Shown here: positions 28,501 through 35,641 of the stretch, piece after piece
How the letters are laid out: every line of letters starts with the position of its first letter
Numbering within the stretch: the first letter of the stretch is position 1
Assembly (NCBI GenBank): GCA_015075625.1
Contig: JABTTZ010000001.1
Location: forward strand, 1,983,021-2,047,020
Origin: Anaerolineales bacterium
Lineage (GTDB): Bacteria; Chloroflexota; Anaerolineae; Aggregatilineales; UBA2796
Direction: 5' to 3'
Length of the DNA: 64,000 nucleotides
The notes under the pieces: model-generated
Told to the model about the DNA's origin: nothing
The model's database searches: none
What the model saw: only the letters and a program-made list of their open reading frames with translations
Translations under genes and position numbers: made by a program

Positions 28501-31500
28501 ATGCGTTCGTGGTTGGGCGTCTCGCTCGTCAGTCGTGGAAATTTGGCGGGGCTGCTCGTCCTTGAGAAGAAAGAAGTAACCTACTATACGGATACGATGG
28601 AGCAGGTGGCGTTGAACTTTGCCAACCAATGCGCCGTCGCCCTTGAAAATGCGGCACTCTTTGAGGAAACCACCCGCGCCGCTGAGGAAAATACGCTGCT
28701 CTACCGCGACGCGGCGAACCGCGCCAAAGAGCTTGACCAGCAAACGCGGCGCTTGGGGCTGCTCTACCGCGTCTCCAATGCCCTTACCCAGTCGATTGAC
28801 CTTGAAGATGTCTTTGAGGTCACACTCCGCGAGACGAACCAAATGCTTGGCTCGGATCGGGGGACGGCGTACATCCTTGAGGGGGCAGACGCCCGCTTGG
28901 TGATCGAATCGCCACGCGGGGATACCCCACCCGATAAGACCGCCCTAATCGTCTTGAAAAGCAGCAAGATTGCCGAGGCGATTCGGACGGGGATGCAGCC
29001 CATTGTGATCCGCGATGTGACGCATAGCCCAGAGTATGTCGATGACCCGCTGCTGACGAACCGCCCGCTTTCTACAGTGATTGTCCCCCTCAGTGTCAGC
29101 GGGCAGTTGATCGGATTCTTGAAGTTCGATTCGCTCTCCGAATACCGCGATTTTGACATAGAGCAGGTAGAGACCTCCCAAACGATTGCCTCCCAAGCGG
29201 CGATTGCCGTTGCCAATGCCAACCTCTTGGAGCAGTCTCTTGCCCGCGCCCGTGAGTTGGAAACACTCTTTGAGGCGACCCAATCGATCTCGGCAACGCT
29301 CAACCTCGATCAGGTGATCCAAAACATCGCCATGCAGATGATGGTTGCCCTGAACGCCGATGGCTGTGAAATTCTGAATTTCAATACGGCGCAAGAGGCG
29401 TTGGAAGTTGCCATTGATTTGCGTGCCGATAACGATCCAACGGCTATCAGCCCGAAAGGAACAATCATCCCGCTGACCGATTACCCCATCCGGCGGCGGG
29501 CAATGCAAACCCGCAACACCGTGATGATCCGCGCCAGCGACCCCGCCCTGACAAAGAGCGAACGGGCGATGCTGAAGGAACGCGACGCGGCAAGCCGTGT
29601 CTTGCTGCCGATGATCGTCCGCGATCAATCCATCGGGTTGATTGAGTTAGAGATCAACGATCCCAACCGCACCCTGACGGCGACAGAAGTCCGCTTGGCG
29701 CGGTCTTTGGCGTCTGGGGCGGCGGTGGCAATTGAAAACGCCGGCTTGCAGACGGTGACTGCCTCCAAGCTTGCCGAACTGTTCGTAATCAATGATCTTT
29801 CAACCTCATTGGCGGGTGTCACTGAGGAAAAGCAGATTTTCGATCTGGTGCGCACGCGCCTACCGCAGTTGGTGAAATCGCACACACTGGCGTTGGGCAT
29901 TGTTGAATCGGAAGACTCCCAAACGCTCATCTACCCGCTGGCAATCCGCGATGGGCAGAAGATCGCCCTAGAATCGCACCTTGCCGGAAATGATGAAGTC
30001 TCCTTTGTCATGCGGCAAGGGATGACGCAGCGCTTGGTTGGCGCGGAAGTGGCGGGCGTGTTGAAAAACCAACAGATTACGCCGCGCCTGATGCGCAACC
30101 CCAAGAGCTTCCTCGGCGTGCCGCTCATTGCCGGTGGGCGCGTCCTCGGAGCGCTTGTCGCCGGGGACGATGAGAATCCTTACGCCCTAAGCTTGGACGA
30201 CCAACAGGTACTCTCCACCGTCGGGGCGCAAATTGCCGTTGCCTTGCAAAATGCGCGGCAGTTTGCCCGCACACGCGAATTCGCCGCCGAACTGGAACGG
30301 GCGGTGACACAGCGCACGATAGAACTTCAGCGCGAACGGGATAGCATCGACTTCCTCTACCGGCTGACTTCTAGCCTGACGATGAGCTTGGACATCAACC
30401 TGACGCTGAACCGTGCGTTGGATATGATGGTTGACGCCTTCAACGCCGATATGGGCGTGATTTTGGGCATTGATAGCATCAGCGATAACCTGACCTTCCG
30501 CGCCCTGTACAACCTGAGTGAGGAAGTCGGGCGCGAATCGGGCATCAGCACCCGCGACGGGTTGGCGGGGTGGATGATCCAATCCCATCAGGGGGCGGTT
30601 GTCCCCGATGTGAAGAACGATTACCGCTGGCTGCAATTGGGGACGTGGGAAAACGCCCCTCGTTCGGCAATCGGGGCGCTTCTAGAGGCAAACGAGGACA
30701 CCCTCGGCGTGGTGATGCTCTACCACACTGAGCCGAATCACTTTACCGAGGCGCAACTGCGCATCCTTGAGGCGGCGGCAACGCAGATCGCCAGCGCCAT
30801 GAACAACGCCGATTTGTACGTCCTCATCCGCGATCAGGCGGATCGGTTGGCTGCCATGGTGCGCCGCGAACAGGTCGATAGTACAAAGAACCTCGCCATC
30901 GTTGACTCCATTGCCGATGGTGTGATGGTCGGCAGCCGCGAAGGGGAAATCACCCAATTTAACACCGCCTCGGAGCGTATTTTGGGCTTGCCGCGCAAGC
31001 AGATCATCGGCAAGCACATCTCGGCGCTCTCTGGCTTGTATGCGGCGGCGGGCGGGCAAAGCTGGTTGGAGGCAATTGAACGCTGGACGAACGCCCCCAC
31101 CGAACACCGGGCGGGCGAGGAAGTTCGGGCGCAGCTTGCCCTTGATAACGGGCGCTACGTGGCGGTGACGCTCTCGCCCGTGACGATGGGCGATCAATTC
31201 TTGGGGACGGTGACGGTTTTCCGTGACATCACCCGTGAGATTGAGGTGGATCGCATGAAATCTGAGTTTGTGGCGACGGTCAGCCACGAACTGCGTACCC
31301 CCATGACCTCCATCAAAGGCTATGCCGATCTGCTCTTGCTTGGGGCGGCTGGCAAAGTGACCGAGCAGCAGCAGCGCTTCCTGAGTACAATTAAGACCAA
31401 TGCCGATCGCCTTTCGGTGTTGGTGAACGAGCTGCTAGATATCTCGCGGATTGATCGCGGCGTTGTCAAGCTGAACCTACAACCCACCGATCTCATGGGG

Positions 31501-31953
31501 ATCATCGATATGAGCCTCAATCAAATTGGGGAGCGCATCCGCTCGGAAAAGAAGGATGTCAACGTCGAAAACACCCTTCCCGAAAATTTGCCCTTGCTGC
31601 GTGCTGATCCTGATAAACTCTTGCAGATTATCAACCATCTCGTCGCCAATGCGTACAGCTATACGCGGGTGGGCGGTACAATACGGCTTGGGGCAGTTCC
31701 CGAAGAACGCAGTGTGGTGATCACCGTCACCGACACCGGGGTGGGTATTCCCAAGGATAAGCAAGATCGCATCTGGGAGCGGTTCTACCGCGATGAGGAG
31801 CAAACCCTTGTCATGGAAACCTCTGGGGCGGGGTTGGGCTTGTCTATTGTGAAGGAGTACGTTGATCTGCATAATGGGCAGGTCTGGTTAGAGAGTGAGG
31901 TCGGAGAGGGGACGACCTTCTACATTCGCATCCCCGCCTTCACAGAGAACTAA
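22561..31953 (+). CDS. Giant hybrid-free sensor histidine kinase with about 14 GAF and 3 PAS-like domains
   Basis: The 3130-residue protein starts with one membrane helix (3-22). A PAS-like domain (about 40-130) follows, then nine tandem GAF domains to about residue 1745. A second PAS (about 1749-1880) leads to five more GAF domains, then a third PAS (about 2777-2890). A HisKA dimer (ATVSHELRTPMTSIKGY, His2909) and a HATPase (N-box INHLVANAYSYT, DTGVGIP, GAGLGLS) close it. Most GAF units end with the helix pattern AxQ.AIA.ENA.L, which made counting possible; boundaries are by eye. There is no C-terminal receiver. The genes before and after are receiver proteins, so phosphate may be passed to separate partners. 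Such GAF arrays suit integration of many small-molecule or redox signals. Confidence 0.95.
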   Translation: MGYFLLLVVVGFSLFWAVYLMTRVRAERTQSSDKLSPSVVQVNLLDNDSAVIVAEKRGQLVFANPKARQWFTMDGEEPDLELMADVVQPADTFLELFSKEGQASFRIGNRRVEATSHYVPRPDAPQMVVVMRELGVARATPDMLDPLEALNILSTIGQIVSAKPRLDDMLDAVLTEIHAIIPFDVGEVTLWDEDLQVMRSRGRYGETAYFEAFDNTDGVYHIADSLSGWVARYRQPLLIADVSLRPDVRPKLTDYPFKSYVGVPLLVGDRFIGAIEVASRTRVAFDHEDMSLLRTIAGQIGIAIENARLGEVQTERIAELIGLQGLTGTLGNMDDRRGMFSQLANRIAGLMNVEMCGILLYDNDQGMLIGQLPFAGVPDSIASMCRIPISGENGTRTIFEQRETWYTNNVRGDDLVRQVGLLGLADAVGVRTTALARMAIGERRLGAVQVANKRDASGFSDNDMRLLAVFAAQVAIIIDNTRLFDQERRRDAELVGLQDISETIGSVGDPAELYGQITRRIAKLMDVHMCGILLYNVEIEQLVSEAPFFGIDNDVIRHYRLSVAKGTTFRDIFFNHPFWISNELRLDPIIREGGMDKLAMLVGIRQTMVVPMQINQRRVGIVQVSNRTQGDFAEEDARVLSIFAGQTVIILENARLIREVRRRTDESESLRRIAQVIVAEDTVDRVVAGVIAEIVRSLNCDVGAVALFDATTGALIIKPEWTAGMAGINVPYTIDTYAPGFQNSTVLTGRSFFSNNLRTDARVLPVYKGIAERYNFNAAMQVPLIIQERGIGEMTVGARRDSAFSPEDLRLLEAIGVQLASVLGRERLGNTTDDDLRARLRELDAVTRISNELNRTVEFGRILEVIRTEAQRTLYAEGSTVVIFRAPQAGEPEDEVQIERRVGGEAFGDSISPLEVKAIHARELVWEGSDKETTNGIAAPFFYGDQIIGVIQIWNSELPTYSAQNQDFVRTLANQAAIAYTNDLRYQEQLERAELLKQRGEQLSQIFELGRMLRSGESLEGVLEAVAYGVRETVGFNTVILSIVDDEKQVTRRVAQAGLPIQTWEAARQRENPLSFLDRFFRPEFQQSASYFVPSESADAVRSLPVIPSQTVNPYKGRDRWDAEDFLIVPLRGSNDELIGIMSVDDPRDGRRPALRTFQALETFGNQAAFAIENFRLVQAFQREADAARREAERLEQLYAVSSESQREGDLVTRLQVIADGIRAAGWENVAITLRDEDFEPMETITSGYNETELTAFKQNILPGSVWLQRFADPELRRYRLGQAYYLRHNDPWMTEKKLMAGLVEPVVQDEGAASPTKWHPLDTVYLPLYGVDRSRAIGIITMDTPTDGNIPTEAVMRPIELFAAQASATIENTRLYQAMITSAQQEQRINEVTEAIAATLDLDEIIRGVANGLQQMIPFTRMSFGLLPEGSDMLDILSVTISLRGEVDVREGTPIPLQGTALGAAMEGASPRVYHATNVARLEAEIDGSSPEGILTTQTAEIVPEYTDLTGWRAEGERTSLVVPMVAGGRAVGALHMGSELAQAFGFESQLSLIARIANLTGVAIENASLFQQTIDRERFASALSRVSQAVNAQIPAEQVLATILDEARELLNTRSAYIWTIGGDELVGTAGRGTNADRFNGLRIAIDEEDRLMRTVIAERQPIYLSPKTTPAEWRSPLITKIIPESHGKGVLGVPLVREERALGALIFIQEDVERRITDADLERASAFAVQAAIALESRRLSQEARELQSFNIAVIQSIQQGIVVLDRHMRIRTVNNFMQRVYNWGTESEGTHLFEYRPNYRSFLEEAIEDVLVTGSPEIRYNIRERADDGGYVVRNFYVYPLLQEGRVEGIVILVEDVSARTALEADIAARAQQLSVLTDVSSQLTALLKPSAVISVMFDELERILDYDSATLWLRREDKLVIEAARGYENAEALIGIEAEIADSELFRELAGRGQVLNIPDMTLDKRFPTFSEDHPMRSWLGVSLVSRGNLAGLLVLEKKEVTYYTDTMEQVALNFANQCAVALENAALFEETTRAAEENTLLYRDAANRAKELDQQTRRLGLLYRVSNALTQSIDLEDVFEVTLRETNQMLGSDRGTAYILEGADARLVIESPRGDTPPDKTALIVLKSSKIAEAIRTGMQPIVIRDVTHSPEYVDDPLLTNRPLSTVIVPLSVSGQLIGFLKFDSLSEYRDFDIEQVETSQTIASQAAIAVANANLLEQSLARARELETLFEATQSISATLNLDQVIQNIAMQMMVALNADGCEILNFNTAQEALEVAIDLRADNDPTAISPKGTIIPLTDYPIRRRAMQTRNTVMIRASDPALTKSERAMLKERDAASRVLLPMIVRDQSIGLIELEINDPNRTLTATEVRLARSLASGAAVAIENAGLQTVTASKLAELFVINDLSTSLAGVTEEKQIFDLVRTRLPQLVKSHTLALGIVESEDSQTLIYPLAIRDGQKIALESHLAGNDEVSFVMRQGMTQRLVGAEVAGVLKNQQITPRLMRNPKSFLGVPLIAGGRVLGALVAGDDENPYALSLDDQQVLSTVGAQIAVALQNARQFARTREFAAELERAVTQRTIELQRERDSIDFLYRLTSSLTMSLDINLTLNRALDMMVDAFNADMGVILGIDSISDNLTFRALYNLSEEVGRESGISTRDGLAGWMIQSHQGAVVPDVKNDYRWLQLGTWENAPRSAIGALLEANEDTLGVVMLYHTEPNHFTEAQLRILEAAATQIASAMNNADLYVLIRDQADRLAAMVRREQVDSTKNLAIVDSIADGVMVGSREGEITQFNTASERILGLPRKQIIGKHISALSGLYAAAGGQSWLEAIERWTNAPTEHRAGEEVRAQLALDNGRYVAVTLSPVTMGDQFLGTVTVFRDITREIEVDRMKSEFVATVSHELRTPMTSIKGYADLLLLGAAGKVTEQQQRFLSTIKTNADRLSVLVNELLDISRIDRGVVKLNLQPTDLMGIIDMSLNQIGERIRSEKKDVNVENTLPENLPLLRADPDKLLQIINHLVANAYSYTRVGGTIRLGAVPEERSVVITVTDTGVGIPKDKQDRIWERFYRDEEQTLVMETSGAGLGLSIVKEYVDLHNGQVWLESEVGEGTTFYIRIPAFTEN

Positions 31954-31977
31954 GGTAGGAACACTGTAGGAACATTT

Positions 31978-32355
31978 ATGGCACGCATCCTCATCGCAGA
32001 AGACGAACGTGACATTCGGGAATTGATTGATGTGACGCTGACGGTTTTTGCCGGACATGAGGTGATCAAAGCAGAAGATGGGCAAGAGGCCGTTGAACTT
32101 GCCCCACAGGTGATGCCCGACCTGATTATGATGGACGTGCGGATGCCCCGTATGACGGGCTATCAGGCGTGTCGCGCTCTGAAGCTCATTGAGAGTGTGA
32201 AAGATATTCCGGTAGTCTTCCTCTCCGCAAAGGGGCAGGATTCGGAGATTGATGAAGGGATGGATGTGGGCGCCTATGACTACATTCTGAAGCCCTTTGC
32301 GCCCGATGAACTGGCTCAACGTGTCGGAGAAATCCTTGCCAAGTTTAACAAGTAG
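31978..32355 (+). CDS. CheY-like single-domain response regulator
   Basis: A 125-residue receiver domain only. The acidic pair is E8-D9 with E10 (IAEDERD), the phospho-acceptor is Asp53 (LIMMDVRMP), Ser in VVFLSAKG is the switch residue, and Lys lies in DYILKPF. It starts 24 bp after the giant kinase stop. It ends 10 bp before the alpha/beta-hydrolase, so the three are probably one operon. With no output domain it is likely to act by protein contact, perhaps as phosphate shuttle or on the hydrolase; the latter is inference. Confidence 0.93.
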   Translation: MARILIAEDERDIRELIDVTLTVFAGHEVIKAEDGQEAVELAPQVMPDLIMMDVRMPRMTGYQACRALKLIESVKDIPVVFLSAKGQDSEIDEGMDVGAYDYILKPFAPDELAQRVGEILAKFNK

Positions 32356-32365
32356 GCGGCGGTTC

Positions 32366-34087
32366 ATGAGTGCTATTACCATCGAGAGCGACCTTGTACA
32401 CTATGAAGTCCTCGGCAGAGGTCGCCCGGTAATCTTCGTTCACGGCTGGTTGGGGTCGTGGCGCTACTGGGTGAATACGATGCAGTACCTCAGCAGCAAG
32501 TACCGCACCTATGCCCTTGATCTATGGGGCTTTGGGGATTCTGGCAAGGATGAGAAAAAATACTCCTTGCAGTCTCAGGTGATGCTTCTGTTTCAATTCT
32601 TTGAACGCTTGGGGATTCCCAAAGCAGCCTTGGTGGGACATTCGTTGGGGGCGGCAGTCTGCCTCAGCTTTGCCCGCCAGTTCCCAGATCGTGCCTATCG
32701 GATGATGTTGATCAGCCCCCCGCTTTATGATGCGGGTGGCTTGGACGAAACACGTCCAGAGGCAATGATTGGCTTAAGCGGCGGCATGAATACTACCAGC
32801 ACACAAACGGTTGGGATGAGTGGAACCGTCACGGGGACAGGGATAACTCCCGCTGTTCCCGCCGCCCCGCCTGTCACCAGCACCCCCTTTCCGCCCAGTG
32901 TCGTTACCAGCGCAGCACCTGCCGCCCCCTCACCTTCCGTCGGAGGGGCGATCAGTGGGGAAACACAGCCCGCCGCGCCTATCGCGCCGACGACGCCATC
33001 ATCATCTTCAAGTGTTTCTGGGAATGTACCGCCCGTATCCGCAGCCCCGCCGACAAGCACCCCAGCGGGGCTACCCCCGCTGCCTGCCCTGCGGGAACAA
33101 CCCGGAACGGTGACTCCCGCCAACGCCCCCACCTACAGCAGCAGCAGTGAGACGCTTCCGCGTAACCCCTTCCGCAGCCGCGGCGAAACACCGGAAGAAA
33201 TCCTTGCCCGCCTTCGCGCCCGCAGCACGCAAACACAATCCCAAGTGCAGCCGACGCCTAGCGGGGGAACGCCCATCTCTCCGGCAACAACACTCCCTAA
33301 CGCGCCAACCAGCGCTGCGCCGCCTGTAAAAACAGGGGGAACAGGCTCAACGCCAGCGGTGACAACGCCCACCGGAGCGCCCCCCCCTCCGGCGTCACCG
33401 CATCTACCCGCTGCGGCAAACGCGCCGACAAGCGCAGCACCGGCTCTCCCAAGCGGCGCCACAAGTGGATCGCTGCCGCTGAGGACAGGGGATACCGGTC
33501 CAACCCAAGCCGTACCGCCTGCGGCTGGAACAAGTGGCGACCCAAGCACACGCCCGGCGTCGCCCGTTCTTCCTACGGGTATTGCCCGTCCTATCGCCCC
33601 ACCCCCACAAGCCTCAGCCTTGCCGCCTATCCCCGCGCCAGTGAAGGCGGGAACAAATCCGCTGACGGCGTTATTGGTGGGGGCAAAACCGGGACCGCTG
33701 TTCAGCAAACATACCCGCCAAGATATGCAGGATGTCGATGCGCTGCGCACCGAGATTGATAAGACGGACGAACGCGCCCTTGCTGCCACTGCCCAAGCCT
33801 TTGACTCGTTCAATCTGGCGTTGGAGCTAAAACGAGTGACCACCCCAACGCTCTTGCTGCATGGGGAAGATGATGGCTTCATCACACCGCCCCCGCTGGA
33901 ACTGCTGCGGCGCATTGAGGCGATGAAACAACCGGGGCATTTCCTCTCGCTGGTCGAGCCGGGGGTGAGGCACTTCCCGATGATGGAAATTCAGGCGAAA
34001 TTCAACCGCCTGCTGATCGATTTTCTAGAAGCGCCCGATCTGACCAATCTACAATTCAAAGATCAGTGGAAACGAACGATACGCTAA
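32366..34087 (+). CDS. Alpha/beta-hydrolase interrupted by a long Pro/Ala/Ser/Thr-rich insertion
   Basis: A 573-residue protein. The N-terminal 135 residues are an alpha/beta-hydrolase fold with oxyanion region FVHGWLGSW, LDLWGFGDSG, and nucleophile elbow VGHSLGAA (Ser93). From about 140 to 455 the sequence is almost wholly low-complexity Pro/Ala/Ser/Thr/Gly, with repeats of the APTSAAP kind and a short ordered-looking island (ETPEEILARLRAR). The fold then resumes: a helical cap region, TPTLLLHGEDDGF (acid residue) and a His in GVRHFPMME, completing the triad. The insertion therefore sits at the lid position. The ATG at 32366 gives a natural N-terminus; upstream extension overlaps the CheY gene. 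Likely an esterase, with activity gated or tethered by the flexible insert. Confidence 0.85.
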   Translation: MSAITIESDLVHYEVLGRGRPVIFVHGWLGSWRYWVNTMQYLSSKYRTYALDLWGFGDSGKDEKKYSLQSQVMLLFQFFERLGIPKAALVGHSLGAAVCLSFARQFPDRAYRMMLISPPLYDAGGLDETRPEAMIGLSGGMNTTSTQTVGMSGTVTGTGITPAVPAAPPVTSTPFPPSVVTSAAPAAPSPSVGGAISGETQPAAPIAPTTPSSSSSVSGNVPPVSAAPPTSTPAGLPPLPALREQPGTVTPANAPTYSSSSETLPRNPFRSRGETPEEILARLRARSTQTQSQVQPTPSGGTPISPATTLPNAPTSAAPPVKTGGTGSTPAVTTPTGAPPPPASPHLPAAANAPTSAAPALPSGATSGSLPLRTGDTGPTQAVPPAAGTSGDPSTRPASPVLPTGIARPIAPPPQASALPPIPAPVKAGTNPLTALLVGAKPGPLFSKHTRQDMQDVDALRTEIDKTDERALAATAQAFDSFNLALELKRVTTPTLLLHGEDDGFITPPPLELLRRIEAMKQPGHFLSLVEPGVRHFPMMEIQAKFNRLLIDFLEAPDLTNLQFKDQWKRTIR

Positions 34088-34168
34088 GGGGTTGTGTTCC
34101 CTCGTCCGCTTTTCCCTTTTTCTTGCCTATATTGAGGAAAGAAAAAGGGCGTCTCCATAGGATTGCTA

Positions 34169-34351
34169 GGTTCTATTGACGTTTTTGGTTTAGACCCCCT
34201 ATCCCCTTTCCCTGTGTACGGGGAGGGGGTTGGGGGTTCCAAGCCCCGAAGGGGTGGCTGCTCCTAGCCCGCTGCTTTAGCGGCGGGCGCTCACGGACGG
34301 CGCTGGACGCAATGCCTTGCGCCCCTACGGGAATTACAATGTCAATAGACC
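34169..34351. repeat. Intergenic element bounded by a 11-12 bp inverted repeat
   Basis: The 372-bp gap between the hydrolase and the first glycosyltransferase holds an inverted repeat: ggttctattgac (34169-34180) and gtcaatagacc (34341-34351). Between them lie CT-rich cctatcccctttccctgt (also seen at 45788-45805) and the double-hairpin repeat at 34241-34287. It codes for nothing evident and may be a MITE-like element. Before it, around 34110-34150, is an imperfect hairpin (cccttttt...aaaaaggg) that could terminate the signalling operon. Confidence 0.5.
34241..34287 (+). repeat. Double-hairpin REP-like repeat, copy A
   Basis: It reads aagccccgaaggggtggctg (34241-34260) and agcccgctgctttagcggcggg (34266-34287). 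Each half can fold as a hairpin. The same two blocks occur, inverted and with only the linker differing, at 45639-45685. Both copies flank or interrupt the glycan cluster. Confidence 0.75.
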
Positions 34352-34459
34352 CTAATAAGGTTTAATCGCTTCTTGTCCACCGGTTCAGCAAAAGGACGTA
34401 CAGTTGGATAGGCTGATGAACTGCCGGATCGATGTGATCAGGTGGGGGCAAATCGCGGT

Positions 34460-35629
34460 ATGAGCCAAGTCACTGGGCAAACGATACCTAAACTACTTGT
34501 CCTCTCGTGGAGTATCCCCCCTGCTGTAACAGGATCAGCCACCGTGATGGGCAATCTCGCCCGCCAATTTACCCCCGCCGACATGACGCTCATGGGTGCG
34601 TATTATCTGAACGCCCTCCCTGTAGAGTGGGCAAAGGGGTCTCCCCCACTGCGCTATGTGATGGTGCAGCCGCCGGAAACTTGGCGCGGCGCACGGTATC
34701 TCCGTTGGCTGCAATTGCCCTACGTGATGCTGCGCGGATGGTGGGCGCTTGTGATCGGGCGCTGTCAGGGTATCCTTTCCGTTTACCCCGACGCGATCTA
34801 CCTGCTTGTGGGGTATCTGCTCAGCCTGATCACCGGACGGGCGCTTTACGCCTATTTCCATAACACCTATGTAGAGGCGCATAAGGGGCGCTTGGCACGG
34901 TGGCTGCAACCCCGTGTTTTCCGGCGGGCGCGGCATGTTTTCGTCATGAGCGAAGGGATGCGAACCCTGTATGCCGAACGCTATCCCACCCTTGCCTGTT
35001 CTGCCCTGCCCCATACCTTCAGCGGGATGCCGCCCCCTCTTGAGGATGCCGCTCTCCCACCCCTTAGCGCTCCCCTTCAAACAGCCTTCATGGGGAGCGT
35101 CTGGGCGTCTGTGTCTGATGCGTTGGAACGGATGATTGCGGCGGTAAAGGCAGAAGGCGATGTGCGCTGCGCCCTTTACACGGGGACACCCTATAGCAAC
35201 CTGACCGCTCTAGGGGCGACGGGGGCGGCGTTTACGATTAGCACGCCGGATAATGCCGCCCTGCGAAAGGCGCTTCGAGCGGCGGATATACTCTTGCTGC
35301 CTCATGCCTTTCAGACGGGGTTGCCGGAGGAAGAAATTCGGACGATCTTCCCTACGAAAACACTGGATTACCTTTTGGCGGGGCGTCCGATTTTGGCACA
35401 TTTGCCAGCGAACTGCTTTTTGGCGGATTTTCTGCGCAACCACGACTGTGCGCTACTCATTACCGAACCAACGGTAGAGGCTGTGCGTGAGGGGTTGCGC
35501 CGCTTGCGGGGAGATCGCCCCCTGCGGGAGCGCTTGGCAGCAAACGCCCTTCGGGCGGCGGCACAATTTCAGGCACACCGGGTGGCAGATCATTTGCGGG
35601 ATGTGGTACTCTCAACGTGGCAACAATAG
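34460..35629 (+). CDS. Family 4-like glycosyltransferase
   Basis: A 389-residue GT-B fold protein. Its N-terminal phrase LSWSIPPAVTGSATVMGNLA is the glycine-rich donor or acceptor loop region. The C-terminal part has AADILLLPHAFQTG and FPTKTLDYLLAGRPILAHLP, matching the C-terminal donor-site helix of GT4-type enzymes, although the canonical E-x7-E is weak. A helical, hydrophobic stretch (about 90-130) suggests membrane association. The frame begins at GTG 34442; the ATG at 34460 is preferred for its position after GGGGG, with moderate certainty. It opens the polysaccharide cluster and is followed 12 bp later by the polymerase gene. Confidence 0.85.
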   Translation: MSQVTGQTIPKLLVLSWSIPPAVTGSATVMGNLARQFTPADMTLMGAYYLNALPVEWAKGSPPLRYVMVQPPETWRGARYLRWLQLPYVMLRGWWALVIGRCQGILSVYPDAIYLLVGYLLSLITGRALYAYFHNTYVEAHKGRLARWLQPRVFRRARHVFVMSEGMRTLYAERYPTLACSALPHTFSGMPPPLEDAALPPLSAPLQTAFMGSVWASVSDALERMIAAVKAEGDVRCALYTGTPYSNLTALGATGAAFTISTPDNAALRKALRAADILLLPHAFQTGLPEEEIRTIFPTKTLDYLLAGRPILAHLPANCFLADFLRNHDCALLITEPTVEAVREGLRRLRGDRPLRERLAANALRAAAQFQAHRVADHLRDVVLSTWQQ

Positions 35630-35641
35630 GAACGGATCGTT

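Noticed and set aside
22663..31872. Long minus-strand open frames inside the giant kinase gene (for example 27559-28842, 26362-27330, 22663-23586)
   Set aside because: They are antisense to a gene with clear domain structure, have no family motifs, and are expected in GC-biased coding sequence with few antisense stops.
32780..33700. GC-rich low-complexity stretch considered as two separate genes or a frameshift
   Set aside because: The frame stays open through the whole stretch and both ends match the two halves of one hydrolase fold.
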